Below are positions 12,667 to 23,684 of a DNA stretch of 64,000 nucleotides, piece after piece (position 1 is the first letter of the stretch; each line of letters begins with the position of its first letter). Source of the stretch: Chlorella sorokiniana (Eukaryota > Chlorophyta > Trebouxiophyceae > Chlorellales > Chlorellaceae); the NCBI GenBank assembly GCA_025917655.1, contig CP084612.1, forward strand, positions 496,001-560,000, in the 5' to 3' direction. Under the pieces are notes generated by a model, which saw nothing but the letters and a program-made list of their open reading frames with translations, ran no database searches and was not told the DNA's origin. A program made the translations under genes and the position numbers.

Positions 12667-13019
12667 TAGACGGGCCCCACGTGCGGGGCCTCCGTTGTTC
12701 TCTGCTCTGCTATCTATTGGTAGTGAACCGAGTTTGACAGCGGTTCACGGCGACTTCTGGCTGCAGCCCTGTGCGGCCTGAACCCCGTTAGGTTCCTGCC
12801 GTCAGTCTGAAAGTCTGAAAGGCTTCAATCCGTGCATGCAATGGGCTGACTTGCCATTGAAAGCTGAGAACTGGGCGCATTCTTGGAAGGCGTGCTGAGG
12901 CCCCACAGCAGCAGTTTTTTCAAGTGGCTCGGATGCAAGGGAATCCGCCAACGATCGTAACGCGAGCCTGGCTGAGTTGTGTGCATACCAACGAGCACTG
13001 ATCGCGCCTCGATCGCTGC
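12667..13019. promoter_or_regulatory. Divergent promoter region, CLC and NSE3
   Basis: CLC begins leftward at 12666 and NSE3 rightward at about 13020, so these 353 bp should carry both promoters. No core element can be named with confidence. Confidence 0.45.
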
Positions 13020-15861
13020 ATGTCCAACCCAGGCAGAATGAGCCAGCGGCCTCGGCGTTCGTCGCGAGGCGGCGCTGCAGCGTCTATTGGCAGATATCAA
13101 GCAGCAGAAGGTGGAGTGCCGGAGGAGGAGCTTGAAGAGCTTGAAGCGTCCCGCCGGCGCAAAGGCAAAGGCAAGCACTTTTGGGAGGGCCTCTTCGCCA
13201 GAGAGCTGCAATTTGGGCCAACAGTATTGTACCTCCGCAAACAACGACGACCCAAACCCCTGGCACCACTGCCCCGGTCGTTACGTCCACCCAGTGTTGC
13301 ATTGCGCTCTTGTGCTTCCAGCCCTCCGCCAGCAGGCGGAAGAAGATGATGAAGACTATCACGCAGATGAGGATGGCGAGCAGGCGACAAGGGAGCGCCT
13401 GCACAGCGGACAACTGGCGGGCAGTCGGCAAGGGCAGGCTGGGGATGACGAGGCTGCGCCCTCCGCCAAGCGGCGGCGCGGCACCACGGCGGCTGTCAAA
13501 ACCGAGCCCAGGGGTGAGCATCGCCGGCATGCTCAACAGCGCCGAGAGCCAGCAGCAGTACCATCAAGGGAGGCCTGCTCCGCACCCTGCCTGCTGCCTT
13601 CACGCGGTGGCCTCAGGTAGTGCTGCCTGCAGGCGGCGATGCGCCGGGTTCCTCCCAGCACGGCGCACCCCACGCGGCAGCAGCCAAGGCCAGCAGCAGC
13701 GAGCTGAGAGGACTGGATGAGCTGGTGAGGAGAAGACGGGGCTGGGCAGGGCAGGCAGGCGGGTGTGTCCAGGCTGGCCAGCGACAGCGCCCAGGTGGCA
13801 GCCGCCGCCGCTCCTCAGGAGCTGCCCAGCCGCCCACCCAGCCCCCTGGCTGCCCCCTGCCTGCTCCTCTGACGGTGTCCTGCCGCAGATAGCAGAGTAC
13901 CGGCGGGTGCGGGACCACACCGCAGAGAAGGCAGAGGGCAAGGCGCCGCGCATGGTGGGCGCGTGCGGCGGTGTGCTAGGGAAGCCTGCCGCATGCACTG
14001 GCAGCGAAGCCTGCCGAGTGCATTGACGTGATAGGGGCTGTTTATTCTCTGTGTTGAATTGTGGTGCCGAGGCATCGGGATGCTGCATAAGTCACATCAG
14101 CATCAGGCGCCTCCGCTGCTGGAAGTGTCGAGCAGCTGTCGCCACCTGGCAGGCCCAAAGCACGCCCAGGCCTGCCGCCTCCCCCTTCCCTGCACAGGCG
14201 ATGGAGCAGGCCTCTCGGGCCCTGGTGCGCCACATGCTCTTCGCCCACGCAGAGAAGCCAGGGTGCCGGTGAAGCGCACAGGTGCACGCACTGCCGGCCT
14301 GCCGGGCTGCCGGGCCCGCTGTGCCTGCTGTGCTGGCTCGGCTTCCGCGTTCCCGCGGGTCGCCAGTGTTCTTCCTGCATGCGGTTGTCGCAACCCCGCG
14401 CGGAGGGGCGGCGGCATGGGTGGCCCCAGCCCCCAGCACGCCTTCTGCTGCAGAGGTGAGCGCAGTGGTGACGCAGCGCTTCTCCAGCCTCAAGGCCAAG
14501 GGCGCCGTCACAGCGTGAGCGTTTTAGCTCCTGCGCCTGTGTTCCACTATGCCTGGCTGCTTCCTCCTGGCCTGGTTGCAATGCGGCTGAGCGTGGGGGC
14601 TGCCCCGGCACGCTGCACTTGCCTGCTTGAACGTCCTGCGGGAAGACCTGTGCACATCCGCCAGCTGTACTGATGTACTGCTGGAACGCTGCAGGTACGT
14701 GATCGCACATGCCCAGCACTACCTGCTCAGCGCGCTGGGCCTGGAGATGCGGTCCATGGCCAAGGCGGCCCCCGGGCGCGAGGGCGGCCCCGCCGCCGAC
14801 GAGGGCAGCCAGCAGTTTGTGCTGCGCAGCGCGGTGCCGCAGGCGCTGCGGGCAGGTGGGGCTCCGCTGCGGGCGCGGCCCTGTTCTTTTGCGCACGAGC
14901 TGTGGCAGCCAAAGTGCCCAGCCTGCTGAAACAGTGCCCTGCTGCCGCTGGGCATCTGATACCTTGTGGCGTTTATGCTCATTAGTGTTGTGTCGCTGCC
15001 TGGGGTGCAGCCTTTGTGCTGGACGCCAGCCAGTCTGCGGAGCGCGGCCTCCTCATGGTGGTGCTGGCGCTGCTGAACCTGGCGGGGGCAAGCTGGAGGA
15101 GGGTGAGGTGGCGGGGCATGCTGACCACGGCTGGCGGTTTGCCTGCCGAAAGCACGAGCTTGGGGGTGCTTGCCTTCCCTGGTGATGCTGCTGCGGGCCA
15201 GTCAGAAAGGGCGGTCGGCTGGGAAGGAGTGGCCCCGGCAGTGCATTGGCGTGTCGGACCACGTCAGCAACAGGTGCCTGCTCGTCTGCCCCGCCGCCGC
15301 CGCCGCCGCCGCCGCAGACGAGCTGCACAGCCAGCTGGCGGAGCTCGGGGTTGTCAAGGACGAGGCGCACCCGGTGCTGGGCTCGCTGGAGGCGCAGCTC
15401 AAGTCGTTCTGCACGCGCAGGTGGGCCTCGCTTGCACCGTGCAGCGGCGAGGAGCAGGGGCAAGGGTGACCCGGTTGCCGGGGACAGAAAGTGACCACAT
15501 TGAATGATGCGAAGTGGCACTGCTGTGCCTCTCCCCCTGCTGTTGCCCTTGCCGCAGGTACATCCAGCAAGAGAAGCAGGCGGGGCCTGAGGGCGACGTC
15601 ATTCGGTACCGCTTTGCGGAGCAGGTGCAGGGCAGCTGCCGAGTGCCGCGTTCCACTCTGAAACCGCGCCCATCGCCGTTGCTGCTGCTGCTCCGTACGA
15701 GAACGGAGGAGCCATGCTAGTGGCCCGCCCATGAAGCGTTGCGTGCTGTGACCTGTGCCCTGCAGGCGGTGGGCCCTGATGCGGAGATCGGCGAGCAGGC
15801 CATCCAGAAGTTCATTGAGGATCGATTCCCAGAGGGAGCAGCAGGCGGAGCCAGGGCCTAG
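13020..15861 (+). CDS. NSE3: NSE3/MAGE homology-domain subunit of the SMC5/6 complex
   Basis: NSE3 is a tandem winged-helix protein that binds NSE1 and NSE4 and loads SMC5/6 on DNA for repair. The N-terminus (MSNPGRMSQRPRRSSRGG) is basic. An acidic exon with QAEEDDEDYHADEDGEQA follows an AG at about 13330. The MAGE domain starts near 14200 with EQASRALVRHMLFAHAEKPG. It continues with RYVIAHAQHYLLSALGLEMR and FVLRSAVPQALRA (about 14700-14860), RGLLMVVLALLNLAG (about 15045), ELHSQLAELGVVKDEAHPVL with GSLEAQLKSFCTR (about 15320-15420), YIQQEKQAGPEGDVIRYRFA (about 15560-15630), and last AVGPDAEIGEQAIQKFIEDR before TAG at 15859. Each block matches the MAGE order, including the GLLM and DEEHPV-like signatures. 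The first exons, up to about 14000, are the least certain. Confidence 0.82.
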
Positions 15862-16164
15862 CAGGATGCAGCTGCTGGCGTTGCGGGCGGCCTCGCGCGC
15901 CGCTCCCTGTCGGCTTGCAGGCGCAGCGGCGGACCGCTGAGACCCAGGAATGGTCGCAATGAGTGCCTGTGCTGCATCTGGTGGTACGGCTGGCTTTGAC
16001 AAACACATGTCTTTATCGCGGCGAGGCCGTGGATTCACTGGATTCAGGTCGAGGACAGTCTTTCAAAAAGCTTGGCCAAGCGCACCGGTATGGCAGCTAG
16101 CAGCGTTGCCAGCACTGCAGCATGCCTGGCAAGGGCAGGCCTCCCCTTGCCGCCGCTGCACCGC
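15862..16164. other. Convergent 3' flanks of NSE3 and CFAP299
   Basis: The 303 bp between two converging stops hold no recognisable coding or structural signal. Confidence 0.5.
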
Positions 16165-17401
16165 CTACGCGTGCCGCCCCACCACGTGGTCAAAGATGAC
16201 CGCCTGCTGGGACTCCCCTGTCTCCACCTCGGTGCGGGTGGTGTAGTGGCCGGGGGAGGCGGCGGCTGGGTCCACAACGATGACCTGTCGCAGGGGGTGG
16301 TGGTGGATTGTGGCGAGTGTGTGTTTGCATGTGCGGGTGTGAAGGCTGAAGATGCTGCTGGATATCATGTGAGTGGGCAGGGACAATATCGGGGCGGCAT
16401 GTGCGCCAGAGCGCTGGCTGTCCACCTTGTGGTCGCGGCGGCACTTGAAGCACAGGCCGGCCTCGGGGTCTGGCACCACCTGCGCCACAGGAAGCAGGCT
16501 ACGCTTGATGGCCTTGGTTTGTGGGCTGGCCAGAGCCCTGGACAGAGGAGGATTCACTCAGGTGCCAAAGGCCACCCCTGCTCGCCGCACCTCGAAGTTG
16601 CGGCTGCTGCAGCTGTCCAGGCGGTTGGTGGCCCAGTTGAGGCAGGAGAGGTCGGTGGGCTGCGGCAGCAGGCGCGCCTCGCGGCCAAACACCGCCGCCA
16701 TGCCCGCCTCGTCGGCCGCCAGCCGCTGGCCAAGGTCGATGTAGCCGCTCACCTCCTACTAGGCAGGGCAGGCACCAGCAAGCAGGTCTTTTTGGCATCA
16801 AGTTCGTGATTGCGATCGGCAGCGGCAGCAGCAGCTGGCCCAATGGTCTGCTCTTCGACCACACCTTCAGCACGTGCCCTTTAGGGCCGGGCGACCAGCG
16901 CAGCCCACCTGGCCCCGCGCGTTCCTGTCCCGCAGGAAGATTATGGTGGCCAGCGTGCCCCGCCGCACGGGCAGCTCCCGCTCTGCCAGCGCTTGCAGCA
17001 GGGGGTGCCCCGCAGGTCTGCCCCCGCGCTGAGCAAGCGTTGCGGCCGCGGGTTGGCCGCCGCCTCCCGCGCCGCCGCCAGCTCGGCCTTGCACGACTCA
17101 AACTCCTCCCGGCGCAGCACCTCGTCGTTGCCGTGCATGTACCTGATGCAGTGCAGGGGGCTTGTCGGGTTGCAAGGGGTACGCGCTGCTGCTACAACCA
17201 CCTGCCATGTGCCCCTTGCAGCAGCCCGCTGTGTCCCTCACCCCAGCTCGACGATGCGCCTGGCAGTGTCGGCATCTGGGAGGTATTGAAGGTCTGCCGA
17301 GGTGATCAAGCTGGTAAGGTAAGCTTCGTAGCTGGGTGGAGCAAATTGGGGGAGAACGGCAGTGGCAATTGAGCGGCGAAGCCCTCTCGGGAGTGACGCA
17401 T
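16165..17401 (-). CDS. CFAP299: Cilia- and flagella-associated protein 299 (CFAP299, C4orf22 family)
   Basis: The order and spacing match animal CFAP299: SYEAYLTSLITSADLQYLPD with ARRIVELG (about 17235-17340), YMHGNDEVLRREEFESCKAE through PQRLLSAGADLRGTP (about 17000-17150), TLATIIFLRDRNARGQ (about 16915-16965), SGYIDLGQRLAADEAGMAAV with LLPQPTDLSCLNW (about 16640-16750), NFE joined to VVPDPEAGLCFKCRRDHK (about 16440-16590), and VIVVDPAAASPGHYTTRTEV to VIFDHVVGRHA then stop. Introns use GT-AG. One exon needs a one-base frame change near the G run at 17001-17005. The ATG at 17401 reads into the first block only if a similar base is missing near 17345, so the start is tentative. The family is tied to motile cilia and sperm; its biochemical role is not established. 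See findings. Confidence 0.85.
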
Positions 17402-17776
17402 CTTGTGGCACCGGTGACCAACTGTCCGCATTGCAAGTGGTGGGCAGCCTGGTCGGCTCTGACGTGCCTCAGGCATTTGAATCTTTCACCTTTCGTGTCG
17501 GTCCACAATGTCAGCGGTTTGCAGCCTCGTAGAGGCTGGCTCGGCGCTCATGCTGAGCGGGTTGCGTGTCCTTGTGTCTGTGATGTAACGTCGGAAACCA
17601 TGAAGCCGACTACAGAACAACCGGGCGGGCATCCAAGGCGCTATGAACGCAAAAGGCGCGAAGGTCAGACAGTGGTACTGGATTTGTCCTGCTGCATGTC
17701 GCACTGCCTCAATTCCCAGCGTTGCGCTTCCCGATCTGCAAATCTGTCATCAGCAGTGCTCGTGCCGAGCGTGGAG
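17402..17776. promoter_or_regulatory. Divergent promoter region, CFAP299 and metallophosphoesterase
   Basis: About 375 bp separate the two outward-facing starts. The GC content drops visibly at about 17470-17700. No core element is assigned. Confidence 0.4.
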
Positions 17777-20700
17777 ATGGCTGCCGCCACGCTGCAGTTC
17801 AGGGACTCTCTGTTTTTGCGCTCGACACCCCCTCCTGCAGGATCGGTGCATTTACCCATCTTTTCTAGTCGTGTATCACCTGCTTGGCAGCAGAAACTTA
17901 GGAGAAGGGTTTGCCGTTCAGCTCGGCGAACCATGGTGCCTGCTCAAGCCTCCCTCTATTCAGCCGCAGCCAGCTTTGAGGGCCTGAAGGGCTTCGACGA
18001 CAAGTAAGTCCGCCGCCAGATTGCAGTGCCGCTGTTCCTACAACCACCTGCTGCTGTCGGTGCTCGAGCGGTGCTGCCGGTGCCGTGGCTCTGCGGCAAG
18101 GCTGAGCCGCCATCGCCACGTCCTGGCTGCAGGGATGCCCCCAGCTTTGCCTGCGCCATCATGGGCGACCTGCACCTGGAGCCAGGGAAGCAGATGCAGC
18201 TGTTTGAGGAGGCGCAGCGGCAGCTCACGGCTGCAATCAACGAGCCCGGCGTGGCGGCGCCGCGCGTGGTGCAGCTGGGAGACCTGGGCGGCTACAAGTT
18301 CCGCCCGGCAGCCGGGAGTGCTTCCAGCGCGGCAAGGAGTTTCTGGCGGGGTTTGGTGTGCCCACAACCCTCGTCACGGGGAACCACGAGTAAGATGGGG
18401 GGAAGGGAGTTCCTGTGGCCAGCCGCCAGCATGTGCTGGCATGAAGCACAGCTGCAGCAGGGCTGGCGTCGTTGCTTGCGCTCATTCAGCGGGTGCACGA
18501 CTGCGCCCGCTGGCAGGCTGCTGCGCCTGCCGCCTGTCCCCTGCCTAACTGCCAACCTGCGCTGCTCCACCTCCCCATGCCTGGCTGCCAACCTGCGCTG
18601 CTCCATCTTCACCATGCCTGGCTGCCAATCTGTGCTGCTCCACCTCACCATGCCTGGCCCTCCAGCCTGGAGGGCGACGAGTTTGAGACGGACGAGGAGA
18701 ACCTGGCGGCGTGGCAGGAGGCCTTCCGGCAGCGGCACTATTGGGCGGCCGACGTGGGGCCCGCCACCTTCATCGGGCTGTCCACAGTGCGCTTCCGCAG
18801 GTGGGGGCTGGCTGTGGGCAGGCGGTGTGCTCGGTGCCTGTCCAAAACTGCCAGCCGGCCCAGGAGGGGGTGTCCCCTTGCCTGCCAGTTGGTGTTTGCT
18901 TCCCACTCGACAGACAGGGCGGAGGTGTTCGTGGCCGCTGGCCTTCTGTGTGCCATCTCCAGCGAGCCCTCGTGGCTGCAGCCACCGGTCCTGCTGCTGC
19001 TCAGCCCCTCTGCCACGCCGGCCGCAGTGCCCCATGCCTGCCCCTGAGCACCATCACCCCCGCCCCCCTCCCCCGCGTCGCGCAGCAACCCCTGGAGCGT
19101 GCATGAGGTGCATGTGGACGAGGAGCAGCTGGCCTTCTTCCGGCGGCAGCTGGAGCGGACAAGCGGCGAGGGGCGCCCGTGGTGGTGTTCACGCACGCGC
19201 CGGTGCTGGGCAGCGGGCTGAAAGTGGTGCAGACGGTGCACGTGAAAAACAGGTGGGCGCGAGGGGGCATGCTGGGGAGGATTGCAGGGACAGGCTTGCC
19301 AGGTTCGCGGGTCGCCGTTCAGCGGGGCATGCCTGCACGCCCGGCGTTTGGCGACCGCATGCCGCCTTGGCGCGGGCTCCTCACGCTGCTTGGCCTCCGC
19401 TCTCCCGCTTGCCTGACCAGGTGCGCGTGGCTCAACCACAGCAGCAACCCACATGAATTTATGGAGCTGGTGCAGCGCCACCCCAACGTCCGCCTCTGGT
19501 TCAGGTGGGAGGCGGGTGGTGTGGCGAGTTTTAGTGGGTGGGGTGCAGGCTGGGACGTTGGGAGGGGGTCTGCCCTTCCTCTGGCTTGTGCTTGGCCCTC
19601 GGCGAGCAGCACGGCTGTGTTGTGGAGCTTGCTGGGCTTGCAGTGCCGCTGGCTTGCCGGGTCCAACTGACTGCGCTCTGCGCTGGCCTCCAAACGCCGC
19701 CCCCACCCTGCCGCCCCCGCAGCGGCCACTTCCACCTGTCCCACAACTACGCCGACTCCATCTCCGTGGTGGGCGGCACCGCCTTTGTGCTGACGGGCGT
19801 GATCGGCGACTGCAACCGCGACGGCTTCCGCCACTCCCGCCTCCTCAAGGGTGGGGGGTGGCGGGCGGCCGCTCTGTGCATGCAGTGCTGGGCATATGTG
19901 GGCGCGCTGCTGGGGGAGCTCTCTGCAGTGTAGCGCTGTGCCGTGTGAGCAGCACATGTGTAAGAGTGGTGGGGGTTGGTTGGGGCTGCTGGGGTGCCCG
20001 CTCGGCGATGCCCCGGTGGCGCAGCTCACGCCGCTTCTGCGGTTCTTTCTCGGACTCCCACCCATCCACAGCCCTTCCGTCCTATGCTGCCCTGCGCTGG
20101 ATCCTCCTGTACCGCAGGTACCGCGGAAGGGTACGAGCTGTACACCGTGGACCACGACAGCGGCGCCCTTCGCCTCGACCTGCGGCACCGCTGGGACGAC
20201 GCCTCGCCGCCGCAGCCGCTCACGCCGCAGGAGGAGCTGATTTGCGACCCGGCGGCGGGCTGGCTGTGCAGCAAGGTCGACTGCACTGTGGAGTGAGCGA
20301 GGGCGGGCCGCTGCCGCCGCCGCCGCAGCACCTGCTTGCCCTGCCGTCTGCTGCCTTGCGGCTCCTCAGCAACTGCGTGGCCCCTGAGGTCAGCCCAGCT
20401 GAGCTGCCCCTGCTTGCCGTTCCTGGCGCCGCCTGCAGCGGCGACGACGCGGCGGCGGCGGCCATCGACGCCCCACCCCGGTGACGTGGCTCAACGTGGG
20501 GCCCGACAGCATGCTGGCGGTGCAGGCGAGCCAGCCCCGCCCCGTGCACCGCTCCAGCACAGAACGTTTGTTCCTCTTCCAGTTTTTCAATGGAAACTGG
20601 GGTCAAAGGGGATTTGCGCGGGATAGGGGTTGTTCGACGTGCTGTTGCCCGGCTCGGCCGCAGGACGAGATCATTGTGGAGTACGACGTGCGCGCCATGG

Positions 20701-21452
20701 CCCCCATCGGCCTGGTGTGCATGGACCTGCCCGACGACTGCTCCGTGGCGCTGGTGGATGGGGAGGGGCGGGAGGTGGACGCCACAAACACGGGTGGGTG
20801 TGGGGGCGGCCAGCGGGCGCGGCATGCGCTGGGGGGTGGACAGGGGAGGCAGCGGCAGTGCCTGGCGTGCTGGATCCCGGCGCAGGCCGGCGATGTGAGG
20901 GGCCTTCGGGGGTGTGTGCCAAGAGGGGCGAGCCCTGGCCTGCTTGGTGCCACGCGGCAGCCCATGCTTCGTGTGCGCTGCAAGCTCCGCATCCCCGCTC
21001 ACCCTCTGTGCGCCGTGGCCCCCGCCGCCTGCCGCAGACGGCTCAGCTGCCGTGGCGGTGGAGGTGCGGCACCCCGACGGCGAGGTGCACCAGCGCATCA
21101 GGCGCAACCACGCCGGCACCTTCTTCCAGGTCTACCAGGTGTGTGAGTGTGTGGTTGGGTGGGATGCAGAAGCTTGGGAGGCGTGTGTGTCTGGATGGGG
21201 GTCACTGTGTGAGGAGGTAGATGGCTGGGCAACGCGGCAGCGCCAGCGGTGCTCTGCCTGCCGGCCAGCTGCCGTGCACCAGCCTGCCAGTACAACGCTG
21301 CTGGTCCTTGGTATTTTCGCATCATAGTACCTGCGCAACTCTCTGTACTGCAGCACAACAAGTGGATGGCACGCAAGAAGAAGGAGGCCGAGGACGCGGC
21401 GCGGCGGCAGCAGCAGCAGCAGCCAGCAGAGGGCGAGCTTGCAGTGCGGTGA
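17777..21452 (+). CDS. Plastid-targeted calcineurin-like metallophosphoesterase
   Basis: Binuclear-metal phosphoesterase fold; substrate unknown. The ATG at 17777 gives MAAATLQFRDSLFLRSTPPP and then an Arg/Ser-rich stretch (LRRRVCRSARRT), a good plastid transit peptide. Motifs in order are IMGDLHLEPGKQMQLFEEAQ (D-x-H, about 18160), VVQLGDLGGYK (about 18265), TTLVTGNHD completed across an intron (about 18365), ENLAAWQEAFRQRHYWAADV, VVVFTHAPVLGSGLKVVQTV (about 19180), SGHFHLSHNYADS (about 19725) and TAFVLTGVIGDCNRDGFRHS. A C-terminal beta-rich region follows, including DEIIVEYDVRAMAPIGLVCM and HAGTFFQVYQ, and the protein ends in a charged KKKEAEDAARRQQQQQ tail. The second motif reads GDLGG, lacking the usual second Asp. 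A frame break lies near 18304-18308. An intron carries the repeat at 18540-18650. Confidence 0.8.
18540..18650. repeat. Three-copy minisatellite (36-37 bp unit) in an intron
   Basis: Three near-identical units begin GCCAACCTGCGCTGCTCC and end CATGCCTGGC, with unit lengths of 36, 37 and 36 bp. They sit directly before the exon that starts after CCCTCCAG. Confidence 0.85.
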
Positions 21453-21585
21453 CTGGATGGACCCAACTACGCACACGCACTGTGTTGATGCGGCGCCCAT
21501 TTCATTGGCAGGCTTTCACGAATGATCCAAATCTGAGCTCTGTTTCATGCCTCAACATTTGCCCTCAATGTGTCGCAGCATCCCT

Positions 21586-21590
21586 TGTAA
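21586..21590 (+). terminator. Probable metallophosphoesterase poly(A) signal (TGTAA)
   Basis: TGTAA lies 134 nt past the stop in the 279-bp convergent gap before the ankyrin-repeat gene. Confidence 0.45.
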
Positions 21591-21731
21591 GCAGTAAAGA
21601 GCGAGGCTGCTTCTCCCTCTGGTGGTCTTTGCTGGCTCTGCGACGCTCTGCAGCCGCCCTGCATGTTTACGGCTGGAACGGCTGGAACCCCCTCAACAGC
21701 GATGCAGGGGCAGGGCAGCCAGCGTGGGGAG

Positions 21732-23115
21732 TCAGGCTTCCTCCTCAAAGTTTTCCTCCTCATAGTCCAAGGCCACAGCCACCCGTGCCTTCTTCGCCGC
21801 CGGAGGCCTCTCTGCTGCTGCGGCCCCCGCCCCGCCTGCAGGCTCAGCTGCCGCCGCTTCTGCCGAGGCACCGGCCCCAGCCTGCTCCTCCTGCTGCGGT
21901 CCCTCCTCCTGCTGCTGCCGCGCCAGGCGAGCCGCCACCTCTGGAGGCAGCTCAGCGCCAAACACAGGCGCGAGTGGCTGCTGCCCTCCCTCCTCTTGCT
22001 GGTCGGCAGCGGCGGGGGCGGCTGCTGCGGCGGGCCTGCTCTGTGCCCGGCCCGGCTCGCCCTCGTCAAGCGCCCGCCGCACGTTGCGCTGCTTCTTCTG
22101 CTGCTGCTTGGCCGCGTCCGCTGCGTCTGCACCAGGCACATGTAGGCAGGTAAGCGGGAGCAGCCCTCCAGCATGCAACGTGGCAAGCCGGCTGGCTGGC
22201 TGCCAGATCAGAGAGACAGGCAGCGCACAAGGCGACGAGCCACTCACTTCCAGCAGTGGAGCTGGCGCGCTGCGCCTGCGCCTCCAGCAGCAGCTGCTTG
22301 AGGTCGGGCTCGTCACACAGGTCGGCCGCCGTCTGGCCCTTGCGGTTGGCGGCGGCGGGGTCGGCCTTGCGCTGCAGCAGCACTTCTACCGCCTCCCTGT
22401 GGCCTGCGGGGGCAGCGAAGCACAAAGGCAGCGGCATGCCTGAAAGAGGGTGTGTGCTCCCAAGACGGCATGGTGTGGGCAGCAGCCAGGGGAGCGTTTA
22501 CAGGTAGGCAGATGGGTCCGAGAAGCAGCTCACCATGCTTGGCCGCAATCATGAGTGCGTTGCTGCCGTTGCGCATCTTTGCGTTGACCTTGAGGCCTGC
22601 ACGGGCCAACCAGCAAGCCGCCGGCCGTTGGTTGAATGCAGCATACACAGGAACGACCGCCTCCTACCCTTTTCCCAGATTCAATGCCTGCACGCAACTC
22701 ACCCGCGTTGAGCAACCAGCGGATGACATCCGCGCGGCCCTTGGTGGCGGCGAAGTGCAGCGCTGCAAGAAGGGTTTTGTCGACAGAAAGTGTTGACGTG
22801 TTGGCGCTTGAGCAAGCCTGTCCGCACGTCAACAGGCCACCCGGCAGCACTCCCGGGGCCTGCAGCGCCCTCGGCCTGCTGGACTTGGCAACGACAGGGC
22901 CGCCCACCGTTCATGTCATCCTGCGCGGCGGCAGTGGCGGATGCGCCCGCCGCCAGCAGCGCCTTGACGCAGTCGACGTGCCCCGCCCAGGCAGCCAGGT
23001 GCAGCGCGGTGCGGCGGTGCCCGTCCCTCGCCTCCAAGTTGGCGCCCTCGCCGATCGCCGCCATCAGGGCGGCAAGGTCGCCGTTACGGGCGGCGTCGTG
23101 CAGCGAAAAGGACAT
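21732..23115 (-). CDS. Ankyrin-repeat protein with acidic C-terminus
   Basis: Probable soluble protein-protein adaptor; partner unknown. The ATG at 23115 gives MSFSLHDAARNGDLAALMAA, the first ankyrin helix pair. Next come ALHLAAWAGHVDCVKALLAA (about 22945-23010), ALHFAATKGRADVIRWLLNA (about 22705-22765), KVNAKMRNGSNALMIAAKHG (about 22535-22595) and GHREAVEVLLQRKADPAAAN with KGQTAADLCD (about 22310-22410). Four to five repeats are therefore each split by an intron at similar places. The last exon (about 22130-21732) is Gln/Glu/Ala-rich, holds a PPEVAARL segment and ends ALDYEEENFEEEA. The C-terminal tail may be an acidic interaction peptide (inference). It is divergent from DHODH and convergent with the metallophosphoesterase. 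Confidence 0.82.
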
Positions 23116-23684
23116 GACAGCCTGCGGCAGGCTCGGAGGCGGTGCGGGTGGCGGGAGCGGTGGCGGAGGGTCAGGCGGGGCCGGATCGATGAACAGGGAG
23201 TGACCAAATCGATGGCTAGTGGTGCCAAGGCACGGCTGCAGGTCCTGTGGCCCAGCGTGAGGCAAAAGCGATCGACGAAGTGAAGGCTGAAACGCAGGAC
23301 TGTATCCCGGCGCGTTCAATCGAATGTAAATGCTAGATGAAATCGTGCAAAGGACGATGGAAGCCTCAACCGCGGGCGGGACAGCGAAAGAAACCCCGCC
23401 GCCACGAACTTGCATGCAGGCCTTTGGGGGCACCTTGCGCAATGCATTATCATTCTGGTGCTGATCGTCAATCGTTCCTTTGCATTGAAAAGGCAGCAGT
23501 GAGCGGGGAGCGTCCGGTATGGCGAACCGGCTGTCCACCGCCCTGGCAAGTAGAGTATTATGCCCCATCCGTCCCACCCGTTGTCGTCCGGTGACTGTGC
23601 CGCCCACCCCAAGCCGCCGCCGAGTCTCCCCTTGCATGCTGTGTCCTCCGCGCCGCCAGCCGCCGCTGCCGCCAGCCGCTGCGT
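23116..23684. promoter_or_regulatory. Divergent promoter region, ankyrin gene and DHODH
   Basis: About 570 bp lie between outward-facing starts, with a lower-GC core at about 23290-23480. The DHODH 5' end may reach further left if its targeting exon starts upstream of 23685. Confidence 0.45.

Noticed and set aside
18738-19706. 322-codon open frame on the minus strand
   Set aside because: It is antisense to the metallophosphoesterase and has no domain.
20026-20331. Minus-strand frame with QISSSCGVSGCGGEASSQRC
   Set aside because: It is the complement of a conserved metallophosphoesterase exon.
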